Positions 55,180-63,748 of a stretch of 64,000 bases of DNA are shown piece after piece. This DNA is from Burkholderia arboris (GTDB lineage Bacteria; Pseudomonadota; Gammaproteobacteria; Burkholderiales; Burkholderiaceae). The position numbers and the translations under genes are program-made. The notes under the pieces were generated by a model that made no database searches, was not told the origin of the DNA, and was given only the letters and a program-made list of their open reading frames with translations. Numbering within the stretch: the first letter of the stretch is position 1; each line of letters starts with the position of its first letter. The stretch lies in the NCBI RefSeq assembly GCF_902499125.1, contig NZ_CABVPX010000001.1, forward strand, positions 186,001 through 250,000, in the 5' to 3' direction.

Positions 55180-56079
55180 TCAGGCCGTCGCGGCCAGTGC
55201 ACCCGCCGCGATGCGCGCTGCCGATGCGACGACGTCCGCGCGAACCGCCGCATCGGCCTGCTGCTGCGTGAACGACACGGCCATCACGATCGGCGCACGC
55301 GACGGCGGCCACAGCACCGCGATATCGGTCGTCGTGCCGTAGCCGCCCGTGCCGGCCTTGTCAGCGACGCGCCAGCCCGGCGGCACCCCCGCCGCGATGC
55401 CGGTCGCGCCGCGCGCGCCGCCGGCCATCCATTCCGTCAGTTGCGTGCGCTGCGGCTCTTGCAGTGTCTTGCCGAGCAGCAGCCGCTGCAGCGTGTCGAC
55501 CATCGCGACCGGCGTCGACGTGTCGCGTTCGTCGCCGGGCGCGGCCTGGTTCAGTTCGGGTTCCCAGCGATCGAGGCGGAACGTCGTATCGCCGCTCTCG
55601 CGCGCGAACGCCGTGACGGCCTGCGGGCCGCCGAGCACGCCCATCAGCAGGTTGCCCGCGCCCTTGTCGCCCGCTTGCAGCATCGCCTCGCACAGCTGCG
55701 CGATCGTCAGGCCCGTGTCGACGTGGCTTTCCGTGACCGGTGAGCCCGCCACGATTTCATAACGGCGGTAGAGGATGCGGCGCGGCAGCAGCGACGCGTC
55801 GAGCGAACCGCGCGCGAGCATCGCGGCGGCCGCCATGACCGCATACGTGCCGCACAGCGGGAAGCGTTCGCGCGCGTGATGAGCGAGGCGCACGCCGTTC
55901 GACGTATCGAGCGCGGCGACGCCGAGCCGCCCGTTCGACGCCTTTTCGAGCGCGGCCAGTTCGGCCTGGGCGGCATGGGCGCGCCCCTGGTCGGCGACCG
56001 GTGCGGACGTGCAGGCGGCGACGAACGGCGCGGCAACGGCGGCAAGCAACAGCGAGCGGCGTGTCGGAGAGTGTTCCAT
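55180..56079 (-). CDS. Class A beta-lactamase homologue lacking catalytic residues
   Basis: A 299-residue PenA-like protein with a Tat/lipoprotein signal (SPTRRSLLLAAVAAPFVAAC, Cys23). The fold blocks align with PenA over the full length, but the active site is gone. The SxxK motif is CGTYA, so Ser70 is Gly77 and Lys73 is Ala80. The SDN loop is GDK, so Ser130 is Gly137 and Asn132 is Lys139. KTG is KAG, so Thr235 is Ala242. Glu166 (Glu173), Asn170 (Asn177) and Lys234 (Lys241) remain. The reading frame is intact with normal codon use. It cannot acylate beta-lactams by the known mechanism; a binding, sensing or regulatory role is possible. Confidence 0.9.
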   Translation of the reverse strand: MEHSPTRRSLLLAAVAAPFVAACTSAPVADQGRAHAAQAELAALEKASNGRLGVAALDTSNGVRLAHHARERFPLCGTYAVMAAAAMLARGSLDASLLPRRILYRRYEIVAGSPVTESHVDTGLTIAQLCEAMLQAGDKGAGNLLMGVLGGPQAVTAFARESGDTTFRLDRWEPELNQAAPGDERDTSTPVAMVDTLQRLLLGKTLQEPQRTQLTEWMAGGARGATGIAAGVPPGWRVADKAGTGGYGTTTDIAVLWPPSRAPIVMAVSFTQQQADAAVRADVVASAARIAAGALAATA

Positions 56080-56291
56080 GGATAAGATGTGTTCGGTCGG
56101 AAACGGTGGCACGAAGCAACACGGGCGCGCATCGGCGAAGCGCCCCCGTTCACGCCGACGGCCGGCCCGCGACGGCCTTCGCCGCGCATCCCCGAAAGAC
56201 GCCCGTCGGCCCCGCATGAAGCGCGGGACGCGCATGAACAGACCCTAGCGTAGCAGCGACCGCCGCCACGTTCCAGCAAAACGGCCCTGCG

Positions 56292-57137
56292 TCACCCTTG
56301 CGACGACGGCAGGTACGGCATCGGATTCACCGGCTTGCCGTCGCGCCGCACCTCGAACAGCAGCGCGACGCGCGAGTTGTCGAGGTCGCCCATCTCGGCG
56401 ATCTCGTCGCCCTGGCGCACGATGTCGCCCGTCTTCACGAGCAGCTTGCGGTTGTGCGCATAGGCAGTCAGGAAATCCGCGTTGTGCTGGACGATGATCA
56501 GGCTGCCGTAATCGTTCAGGCCGGTGCCCGCGTACATCACGCGGCCGTCGGCCGCGGCGCGGACCGGGTCGCCCGGCCGGCCGGCGATCTGGATGCCGCG
56601 GTTCTGCCCCGGCCGGAAGCCGTCGACGATCTTGCCGTTGGCCGGCCACTTGAGCGCGACGCCGCCCGCATGACGCTTCGTTTCCTTGACGACCTGGCGA
56701 TCGTTCGTGCTCGATGCGGTGGTCTGTGAAGCGGCCTGGCTACCTGCGGCCCCATTGCCCGCGGCAGTTTGCGTGCCGGCCGCGCCGGCCGGCGGCAGCG
56801 GCTGCTGCTTGACGATGCGCAGCACCTGCCCCATCCGCAGCCTGCCGTTCGGGGCCAGCTTGTTCCAGGTGCGCAGGTCGGCCACGCTGCAGTTGTTCGC
56901 TGACGCGATGCCCGTCAGCGAATCCCCGCGCTTCACGACGTACTTCTGCGCGACGAGAATCGGCGCCGGCGGCATTGCGTTTGCCGACGGCGCAGCAGGC
57001 TGGCTCGAATCAGGCGGCTGTCCCGCCAGCGTATCGCTCGGCGGAACGGACTGCGTGCTTGCACAACCGGCCATGACGAGCACGGCGGCCAGGCCCGACA
57101 GCCGCGCCGCATTGCGGTAAATCTCGCGCGTTTTCAT
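56292..57137 (-). CDS. LysM/LytM (M23-like) lipoprotein, degenerate active site
   Basis: A 281-residue NlpD-like lipoprotein. Lipobox VMAGC (Cys25), a Pro/Ala-rich linker, LysM domain (66-109), a low-complexity Ala/Gln/Thr stretch and a LytM domain (160-277). The zinc motif HxGxD reads NRGIQ (Asn179, Gln183) and the final HxH reads ALLF (Leu260), so it is unlikely to be a hydrolase. This is the state of NlpD/EnvC-type amidase activators. ATG 57137 starts the signal peptide. Confidence 0.9.
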   Translation of the reverse strand: MKTREIYRNAARLSGLAAVLVMAGCASTQSVPPSDTLAGQPPDSSQPAAPSANAMPPAPILVAQKYVVKRGDSLTGIASANNCSVADLRTWNKLAPNGRLRMGQVLRIVKQQPLPPAGAAGTQTAAGNGAAGSQAASQTTASSTNDRQVVKETKRHAGGVALKWPANGKIVDGFRPGQNRGIQIAGRPGDPVRAAADGRVMYAGTGLNDYGSLIIVQHNADFLTAYAHNRKLLVKTGDIVRQGDEIAEMGDLDNSRVALLFEVRRDGKPVNPMPYLPSSQG

Positions 57138-57371
57138 GGACGATCCGACTCCGGTTTGACAATCTTTCAAGCATCTCAAAAACGGATCGGCCGACGTGTA
57201 ACCGGATGCAAACAATGATGACAAACGATCACGAACCGGATGCCGGCCGGCATTCGATACCGGTAATACGGTCCGATTCAGAAAAACTTGATGGTTTTTT
57301 TGCAAGAAGGCGGAAGAATTTTCGTCGCTTAAAACTATGACAAGTTTGTTTCAATAGGCGCGAGGCCGCAC

Positions 57372-57482
57372 TCAACGCAACCATCCGACGAATTCGGAAC
57401 AGGCCCACGCGACGCCGATGCACAGGAACAGCAGATGCAGCGCGATCTTGAACGACACGCCCCACGACGAATCGATCTGCAT
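57372..57482 (-). CDS. Small membrane protein, 36 aa
   Basis: A 36-residue frame: a short polar start, then one hydrophobic helix (FKIALHLLFLCIGVAWAC, residues 11-28) and an aromatic end (EFVGWLR). GGGGAG lies 6 bp before the ATG, a strong ribosome site. Codons are GC-rich at third positions as in real genes here. It is upstream of and codirectional with the LysM/LytM gene (234 bp gap). Function unknown. Confidence 0.6.
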   Translation of the reverse strand: MQIDSSWGVSFKIALHLLFLCIGVAWACSEFVGWLR

Positions 57483-57637
57483 GACGGGCTCCCCGGTTGA
57501 TGTGCGTCCATGATCGGCCATCGATCGCGCCCCTGAAATGCGGAACCGGCGAATCGGGTCTCAGGCTGCGCCTGAGACCCGGGCGGCGGTTCCTGCTAAC
57601 TTATCGGCCATTCCACCGCCATCGCCCCCTGCCCATC

Positions 57638-58534
57638 ATGCGCTTCGACCTGACCGACCTGCGGCTCTTCCTGAACATCTGCGAAGCCGGCACGATCACG
57701 AGCGGCGCCGAGCGCACGCACATCACGCTGCAGGCCGCGAGCGAACGCATTCGCGGCATGGAAGACGAGCTCGGCGTGCCGCTGCTGCACCGGACCAAAT
57801 CCGGCGCGCAGGCAACCGACGCGGGCCGCGCGCTCGAACACCACGCGCGCACCGTGCTGCAGCAGATCGACCACATGCGCGGTGAACTGCAGCAATACGG
57901 CCAGGGGCTGCGCGGCCATATCCGGCTGCTGTGCAACACGGCGTCGCTGAGCGAATACCTGCCCGACGCACTGGCCGACTACCTGCCGCACCATCCGAAG
58001 CTGTCGATCAGCGTCGAGGAGCGCTCGAGCCAGGAGATCGTGCATGCGCTCCGCAACAAGACGGCCGAGATCGGCATCGTCGCCGATTCGGTCGGGCTCG
58101 GCGGGCTCGAACAGAAGCCGTTCCGCGCGGACTGGCTGATCGTCGTCGTCCCGGCCACGCATCCGCTCGCGGCGCACGACACCGTCGCGTTCGACGACAT
58201 CGCCGGCGAAGACTTCATCGGCCTCACCGACGGCAGCGCATTGCAGGTGCATCTCGCCGATCAGGCCCGCGCGCTCGGCAGGCGGATCCGATACCGCGTG
58301 CAGTTGAAGAGCTTCGACGCGATTTGCCGCGTGATCGCGAGCGGCGTGGGCATCGGCATCGTGTCGCGGCATGCGGCCGAGCGCGCGATGCAGACGATGG
58401 ACGTGCGGCTCGTCGAGCTGTCCGATGCGTGGAGCCACCGGAAACTGACGCTCTGTGCGCGGTCGTTCGATACGCTGCCGAAGTACACGCGGGAATTCGT
58501 CGCGTTCTTGTCCGGCGAGACAACGTCGCCGTAA
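57638..58534 (+). CDS. LysR family transcriptional regulator
   Basis: A 298-residue LysR protein (MRFDLTDLRLFLNICEAGTITSGAERTHITLQAASERIRGME is the HTH). The ATG 57638 start gives the usual length. The SnoaL-like gene starts 35 bp downstream on the same strand and may be co-transcribed. The effector domain shows no unusual feature. Confidence 0.9.
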   Translation: MRFDLTDLRLFLNICEAGTITSGAERTHITLQAASERIRGMEDELGVPLLHRTKSGAQATDAGRALEHHARTVLQQIDHMRGELQQYGQGLRGHIRLLCNTASLSEYLPDALADYLPHHPKLSISVEERSSQEIVHALRNKTAEIGIVADSVGLGGLEQKPFRADWLIVVVPATHPLAAHDTVAFDDIAGEDFIGLTDGSALQVHLADQARALGRRIRYRVQLKSFDAICRVIASGVGIGIVSRHAAERAMQTMDVRLVELSDAWSHRKLTLCARSFDTLPKYTREFVAFLSGETTSP

Positions 58535-58569
58535 CGCGCGCCGCATCGTCGATACACGGAGACCTGACC

Positions 58570-58956
58570 ATGACCGAAACCGATCTCGCCACCCGCTATC
58601 GCGCGTATATCGATTGCCTGAACCGGCAGGACTGGGCGGCGCTCGGCGAGTATGTCTCCGACGACGTGATCCACAACGACCGGCCGCTCGGCCTCGCCGG
58701 TTATCGCGCGATGCTGGAACAGGACTACCGCGACATTCCCGATCTCCGCTTCGAGATCCGGCTGCTCGTATGCGAGGCGCCGCGCGTCGCATGCCGGCTG
58801 CGCTTCGCCTGTTCGCCGAAGGGAACGTTCATGGGGCTCGCCGTCGATGGCCGGAAGGTCGGGTTCGCCGAGAACGTGTTCTACGCGTTTCACGAAGGCA
58901 AGATCCGTCAGGTCTGGTCGGTGATCGACAAGGCGGCGATCGAGGCACAGCTTTAG
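58570..58956 (+). CDS. SnoaL/NTF2-like ester cyclase family protein
   Basis: A 128-residue single-domain protein with the cone-shaped NTF2 fold pattern: helix DLATRYRAYIDCLNRQDWAALGEYVSDDVIHND, then LAGYRAMLEQDYRDIPDLRFEIRLLV and the beta strands VGFAENVFYAFHEGKIRQVWSVID. SnoaL-type members catalyse aldol cyclisation or act on small ligands; the substrate here is unknown. ATG 58570 has GGAG 9 bp upstream. It lies in the LysR transcription unit. Confidence 0.85.
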   Translation: MTETDLATRYRAYIDCLNRQDWAALGEYVSDDVIHNDRPLGLAGYRAMLEQDYRDIPDLRFEIRLLVCEAPRVACRLRFACSPKGTFMGLAVDGRKVGFAENVFYAFHEGKIRQVWSVIDKAAIEAQL

Positions 58957-59026
58957 CCCCGTCGCAGCGACCGCTTGCCGGCCCGGACCGGCGCACCGAT
59001 ATCCGGCCTGATACGGCCTGATCCTT

Positions 59027-59046
59027 ATGGATAACGTTTTCTCTCG
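59027..59046. promoter_or_regulatory. Upstream LacI-type operator, imperfect copy
   Basis: GGATAACGTTTTCT matches 12 of 14 core positions of the perfect operator at 59259-59276. The centres are 232 bp apart, close to 22 helical turns, so both sites could lie on the same DNA face and loop. Confidence 0.5.
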
Positions 59047-59230
59047 TCATCCTTCGAAAGCGCGCCGCCAATCAGTCTTGCTGCCTGCCGCAGCTGCACC
59101 CGCATCCCGCGCGATGCCATCTCATTCATTGAGAGAATTCCGCGCGATTTCCGTGCAATCTTGATCCGCATACCCGTTTCACCATTCCCACTATCCGGGT
59201 TTTCACCGGCGCATCCGGCGTGAAAGTTCG

Positions 59231-59259
59231 TTGACATCACGTCGCTCGATGCCTAAATT
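59231..59259 (+). promoter_or_regulatory. Near-consensus sigma-70 promoter of the lyase-like gene
   Basis: TTGACA (59231-59236), 17-bp spacer, TAAATT (59254-59259). The predicted start is near 59266, inside the following operator. Confidence 0.75.
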
Positions 59260-59276
59260 TGGAAAACGTTTTCCAA
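59259..59276. promoter_or_regulatory. Perfect LacI-family operator palindrome
   Basis: TTGGAAAACGTTTTCCAA is an exact 18-bp palindrome with the central CG step typical of LacI/GalR-type operators. It covers the end of the -10 box and the start site, so binding would repress. No LacI-family gene lies in the window. Confidence 0.8.
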
Positions 59277-59454
59277 TGCTTCAGCGCGACGCCGGCCACG
59301 GCCCGTGCAGGGGGAACGCTTGCCCGCTCGAGTTGTGATTCAGGCCGTCCGCCTTCAGGGATCAGGGTTGCAAGGCGGAGGTCAGGTACGGGCATCGAGC
59401 GCGGCAACGGCCACATCCGCCCGTCCTTCATCACTATTCGAAACTGGAGACACA

Positions 59455-61626
59455 ATGCATCCGCGCAGCAGATTCGCGCTCGGCGCCGCGTTCAGCGCCC
59501 TTTCCGTCCTGTTCGTCAGCGCATGCGGCGGCAACGACGTGACCGACACGCCGGCGGCGTCGCCTTCGTCGTCCGCACCGGCGACGCCCACGCTCGCGTC
59601 GAATTCGCTGCAGGCGCTCGTCTACGGTGCGCCCGACACCAGCGTGCCGGCCGGCACCGGCATTCCGGTCACGATGATGGGCCAGATGCGCGCGCTGTTC
59701 GACCTGATCCGGAAATCGCCCGACTTCACGCAGGTCGTGATGGATCTCGGCGACGGCACGCCCGTCCACGTGCTCGATACGAATACCGGCGACAAATTCC
59801 TGCCCGGCAAGCTCGCGCTCGGCCTGTCGTACATCCTGATCGACATGAAGTCGAAGAACGACCCGCAATACGCAAGCTACCTCGCGACGTACCAGACGAT
59901 CACGACCGCGATGATGGCGCAGTCGGGCAGCAACTATACGTATGCGAACACGTCGTGGGGCGAGTACTACTATCTCGTCGCACTGAACAACCTGAAGGCG
60001 CACGGGATGCTCAACGAAGTCTTCAGCGACGCGATGCTCGCGACGCTGCAGCAGCGCCTGACCTTCTGCGACATGTTCGGCCCCGATGCGAGCGGCAAGA
60101 CCAGTACGTGCCCGGCCGCCGGCACGCCGATCGATATCGCATCGCTCAACACTGCGCAGAATTACTATGCGGTGTCCTACGGAATTGCCGGGCTGCGCCA
60201 GAAGCTCGGCTGGAGCAGCCCGTCGTTCGCCTCGAAGACCGATCCGTCCGTGGCGACGATGGGCGCGCGCGACGCGCTGCTGTACACGCTGACGAACCAC
60301 ATCCGCAACGATTCGTCGGGCGGCTTCTCCGACGAAGCGTCGAACACGCACACGACCTACTACGACCAGGCGCGCTTCGACCGCTACAGCACGCTGCTGA
60401 TCGGCGAGGTGGTCGAGCGCACGTTCGAGATGGACAACGTGGCGAACCTCACGCCCGAACTGAAAGGCTATCTGCGCAAGTCGGTGGACCTGATCCTGCC
60501 GCAGTTGAACGCCAACGGCCAGGGCTTCAACTACGGCCGCTCGATCGGCCCGTACGGCGATTCCGCGTTCATGGAAGTGCTGACGGCCGCCGCCAACGCG
60601 GGGGTGCTGACCGACCAGGAGAAGCAGGTTGCGTATGCGTTCATCTACCAGGCCGCGCATCGTTTCGACACGTACTGGTACGACCCGTCGCTGCCGACGC
60701 CGTCGGTGAACATGTGGGTCAAGGGCCGCGGCACCGACGCGTATCGCGGCAAGCCGCGCGTGATGGGCGAGAACTTCAGCCTGCTGCACCAGTACCTGTA
60801 CGTGAATGCGTGGTGGAACAAGCTCGGCTTCGGCGGCAAGGCGCCGATGGCCGATGCGGACTACGGCGCATGGCTCGACGCGCTGCCGCGCTACACGCTC
60901 ACCTGGTACAACCAGCCGACCGATGCCGCGCACCCGTACAGCGCGGCGCTGCTCACCGTGCGCGACGGCCGGCGCGTGATCAACCTGAACCTGAGCCAGG
61001 CGCCCGACTACAACTCGTTCACGCCGTACTACCCGGTGCCGTTCTCCGACAAGCTGATCTACGGCACGACCGACCTCGGCTACGCGCTGCTGGTGCCGCA
61101 GGTCACGTACAACGCGAAGAGCTACATTCCCGTCACGTACTACAAGAACCTGAGCGTGCAGCAAAGCAACGGCCAGGTGGTCGTGTCGTTCGATACGACG
61201 AAGTTCCGCCTCGCCTCGAAGAATGCGGCCTACACGACGGATCTCGACCTGCAGGTACACACGGTGCTGACCTTCGCGCACGGCGCGGTCACACGCAGCG
61301 ATACGCTGAGTTCGGGCACGCTCACGGGCAACCTCGCGGTCGAGACGGACTTCACGTCGTTCGCGGATTTCGCGTCGACGCAGGCCAACGGCGACGGCGT
61401 ATCGGTCACCTATGCGAACAGCCCCGCGACCGGCTATGCGGCGTCCGGGTTCGACACCTGCGCACTGTCCGCCTTCGACACGGCGAACGGCACGACGAAC
61501 CCGCTGTCGACGACGCCGATCGGCCAGCTGCATTCGAACTTCGCGTGCACGACGAAGCCGTTCGCACTCGGCGCGGGCGCGACGCGTACGGTCGGGTGGA
61601 CGCTGAAGTACGCCGATCCGGCCTGA
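59455..61626 (+). CDS. Large lipoprotein, possible polysaccharide lyase (alpha/alpha toroid plus beta-sandwich)
   Basis: A 723-residue secreted lipoprotein (ALSVLFVSACGG, Cys24). Residues 40-430 are helical and rich in Tyr/Trp/Asn with repeats of the NYGRSIGPYGDSAFMEVLTAAANAG type, as in the alpha/alpha barrels of lyases and heparinase-like enzymes. The remainder from about 470 is beta-rich (TVRDGRRVINLNLSQAPDYNSFTPYYPVPFSD...). No family was firmly recognised. A lyase for an acidic polysaccharide is an inference from shape and from the sugar-type operator control. A strong bidirectional terminator follows. ATG 59455 has GGAG 7 bp upstream. Confidence 0.6.
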   Translation: MHPRSRFALGAAFSALSVLFVSACGGNDVTDTPAASPSSSAPATPTLASNSLQALVYGAPDTSVPAGTGIPVTMMGQMRALFDLIRKSPDFTQVVMDLGDGTPVHVLDTNTGDKFLPGKLALGLSYILIDMKSKNDPQYASYLATYQTITTAMMAQSGSNYTYANTSWGEYYYLVALNNLKAHGMLNEVFSDAMLATLQQRLTFCDMFGPDASGKTSTCPAAGTPIDIASLNTAQNYYAVSYGIAGLRQKLGWSSPSFASKTDPSVATMGARDALLYTLTNHIRNDSSGGFSDEASNTHTTYYDQARFDRYSTLLIGEVVERTFEMDNVANLTPELKGYLRKSVDLILPQLNANGQGFNYGRSIGPYGDSAFMEVLTAAANAGVLTDQEKQVAYAFIYQAAHRFDTYWYDPSLPTPSVNMWVKGRGTDAYRGKPRVMGENFSLLHQYLYVNAWWNKLGFGGKAPMADADYGAWLDALPRYTLTWYNQPTDAAHPYSAALLTVRDGRRVINLNLSQAPDYNSFTPYYPVPFSDKLIYGTTDLGYALLVPQVTYNAKSYIPVTYYKNLSVQQSNGQVVVSFDTTKFRLASKNAAYTTDLDLQVHTVLTFAHGAVTRSDTLSSGTLTGNLAVETDFTSFADFASTQANGDGVSVTYANSPATGYAASGFDTCALSAFDTANGTTNPLSTTPIGQLHSNFACTTKPFALGAGATRTVGWTLKYADPA

Positions 61627-61651
61627 GCCGTGTGATCCACGCCGTGTGAAC

Positions 61652-61688
61652 GCGCCCGAAGCCGGTTGCCGAAACCGGCTTCGGGCGC
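61652..61688. terminator. Bidirectional terminator between convergent genes
   Basis: Perfect 16-bp arms GCGCCCGAAGCCGGTT and AACCGGCTTCGGGCGC with a 5-nt loop between the lyase-like gene and tauE-like gene. Confidence 0.85.
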
Positions 61689-61729
61689 TTCACAACCCGG
61701 CAGGCGTCACACTCGCCCGGAATACCCGT

Positions 61730-62470
61730 TCACAGCCACCCCGAAACCGCCATATACGCGCCGAGCGCCATCAGCCCGACGAAGAAGCAGCGCTTGAACG
61801 CCTTCTCGCTCATCACGCGCCGCGCATACTGGCCGCCCACCATCCCGGCCAGCGCCGGCACGAGCGCGAGCGCCGACACGCCGAGATCGACCGTCTGCAG
61901 CGCGCCCGTCACGCGCAGTTGCAAACCGAGCACGATCGTCGACGCGGTGAACGACAGCCCAAGCGCCTGGATCAGGTCGTCCTTCGACAGCCGCAGCGCC
62001 TGCAGGTACGGCACGGCCGGCACGACGAACACGCCGGTCGCGGCCGTCACGACACCCGTCAGGTAGCCGACCACGGCCGACAGCCATTTTTCATGGCGCC
62101 CCGGCGCGGGCAGCCGCGCGGCAGCGAGCCCCCACAGCCCGTACAGGATCAGCACCACGCCGAGCGCCGCGTGCGTCCAGGAACTGCCGGCCGCGAGCGC
62201 GGGCAACCCGCCCGTCAGCGTCCCGATCGTGAGACCGGCGAGCAGCGGCCACAGCCGGCGCAGCAGCGGGCCGAACGACGGGCCGAGCCACAACTGCCAC
62301 ACGTTGGTGATGAACGACGGTACGAGCAGCAGGCTCGCCGCGGCCGACGGCGGCATCGCGAGCGTCAGCAGCCCCATCGCGATCGTCGGCAGCCCGAGCC
62401 CGATCATGCCCTTGACCGCGCCGGCCAGCAGGAAAACCAGCACGATGATCGTCAGCGTATGAATTTGCAT
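61730..62470 (-). CDS. TauE/SafE family sulfite/anion exporter-like protein
   Basis: A 246-residue membrane protein with about eight hydrophobic segments; MQIHTLTIIVLVFLLAGAVKGMIGLGLPTIAMGLLT is the family's N-terminal repeat signature. Members move sulfite, sulfoacetate or related anions. No sulfur gene is adjacent. ATG 62470 is directly at the first helix. Confidence 0.88.
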   Translation of the reverse strand: MQIHTLTIIVLVFLLAGAVKGMIGLGLPTIAMGLLTLAMPPSAAASLLLVPSFITNVWQLWLGPSFGPLLRRLWPLLAGLTIGTLTGGLPALAAGSSWTHAALGVVLILYGLWGLAAARLPAPGRHEKWLSAVVGYLTGVVTAATGVFVVPAVPYLQALRLSKDDLIQALGLSFTASTIVLGLQLRVTGALQTVDLGVSALALVPALAGMVGGQYARRVMSEKAFKRCFFVGLMALGAYMAVSGWL

Positions 62471-62603
62471 GGAGGCGGCTCCATCCGGTTGAGTACGGCG
62501 CCGATGGTGCCGCCCCGCCATGCTGCCCGCCATCTGGCTTTGCCTGATGCTGGCTAGGGCCCGCCGGACGGGCCTGTCAGGCCCGTCGATCCGGCCCCGT
62601 GAA

Positions 62604-63605
62604 TCACCCCCGTCCCTGCTCGCTGTCGAGGTGCGCCATTTGAGCAGCCGGATAGCGCTCGCCGGCAGCCGCCCCGGCGGGCACCGCCGCTTCGATGCGG
62701 GCGAGATCATTGACCGTTAGTTGCAACTTAGTCGCCAGCAAACCATCCTGCAGTTGCGTGCGCTTGCGCGCGCCGACCAGCGGCACGATGTCGGCGCCGC
62801 GCGACAGCGCCCACGCGATCGCGACCTGCGCCGGATTGCTGCCCTTCTCGTCGGCGATCGTGCGCAGCGCATCGACGAGCGCGAGGTTGTGCTCGAGGTT
62901 CTCGCCCTGGAAGCGCGGGCTCGCCGCGCGGAAATCGCGCTCGCCCTGCCGTGCCGCGCTCCAGCGCCCGCCGAGCAGCCCGCGCGACAGCACGCCGTAG
63001 GCCGTGACGCCGATGCCGAGCGCGCGACAGGTCGGCAGGATGTCGGCTTCGATCCCGCGCGACAGCAGCGAATACTCGATCTGCAAGTCGGCGATCGGTG
63101 CGACGGCCGCCGCGCGGCGGATCGTGTCGGCGCTGGCTTCGGACAGCCCGACATGGCGCACGTATCCGGCCTTCACGAGATCGGCGATCGCGCCGACCGT
63201 GTCCTCGATCGGCACGGCCGGATCGACGCGCGACGGCCGGTAGATGTCGATGTAGTCGGTGCCGAGCCGCTTCAGCGAATACGCGACGAAGTTCCGGATC
63301 GCGTCGGGCCGCGCGTCATAGCCGGCAAACCCGCCGGCCGGATCGCGCAGCGCGCCGAATTTCACGCTGATCAGCACCTGGTCGCGTGCCCGGCCGCGCA
63401 GCGCGTCGCGGATCAGCATCTCGTTGTCGCCCATCCCGTAGAAATCGCCGGTGTCGAGCATCGTGATGCCGTGGTCGAGCGCCGCATGCAGCGTCGCGAT
63501 GCTTTCGTCGCGGTCGGCCGGCCCGTAGAAGTCCGACATTCCCATGCAGCCGAGTGCGATGGCCGAAACCTGCGGGCCGGTGCGGCCCAGTTGACGCGTG
63601 TCCAT
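62604..63605 (-). CDS. Aldo/keto reductase
   Basis: A 333-residue NADPH-dependent oxidoreductase of the AKR superfamily (AKR13/Tas-like group). The catalytic tetrad positions are seen in MLDTGDFYG (Asp, Tyr), VLISVKFG (Lys) and a shifted RPSRVDP in place of the common Q/H-x-H-R-x-D. The C-terminal [12 protein letters not shown] binds the cofactor phosphate. The divergent LysR 143 bp away is the likely regulator. Position 4 of the tetrad (His in YYQHRVD) appears to be Arg/Pro-Ser here and may alter substrate use. Confidence 0.88.
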   Translation of the reverse strand: MDTRQLGRTGPQVSAIALGCMGMSDFYGPADRDESIATLHAALDHGITMLDTGDFYGMGDNEMLIRDALRGRARDQVLISVKFGALRDPAGGFAGYDARPDAIRNFVAYSLKRLGTDYIDIYRPSRVDPAVPIEDTVGAIADLVKAGYVRHVGLSEASADTIRRAAAVAPIADLQIEYSLLSRGIEADILPTCRALGIGVTAYGVLSRGLLGGRWSAARQGERDFRAASPRFQGENLEHNLALVDALRTIADEKGSNPAQVAIAWALSRGADIVPLVGARKRTQLQDGLLATKLQLTVNDLARIEAAVPAGAAAGERYPAAQMAHLDSEQGRG

Positions 63606-63748
63606 GTCCGTTTCCTTCGAGTGGTGAGTGGATGGAGCGGATTCTGGTCGCTTTGCCGCGCGCGATAAACGCGAAACGTTCCACCAAACCATTCGACGCT
63701 GATTAACAATGGAGACTGTCTTCCATCACTGCCAAGGTTCTCGCCCGC

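Noticed and set aside
55820..55860. Sequencing error as the cause of the lost SxxK motif
   Set aside because: Changes affect several separate codons in three motifs, all with the frame intact and with sensible Gly/Ala/Lys codons; a single error cannot explain them.
54200..56079. Reading the LysR/beta-lactamase pair as penR-penA
   Set aside because: The genes are codirectional with the regulator downstream, while penR-penA is divergent; and the enzyme lacks its catalytic residues.
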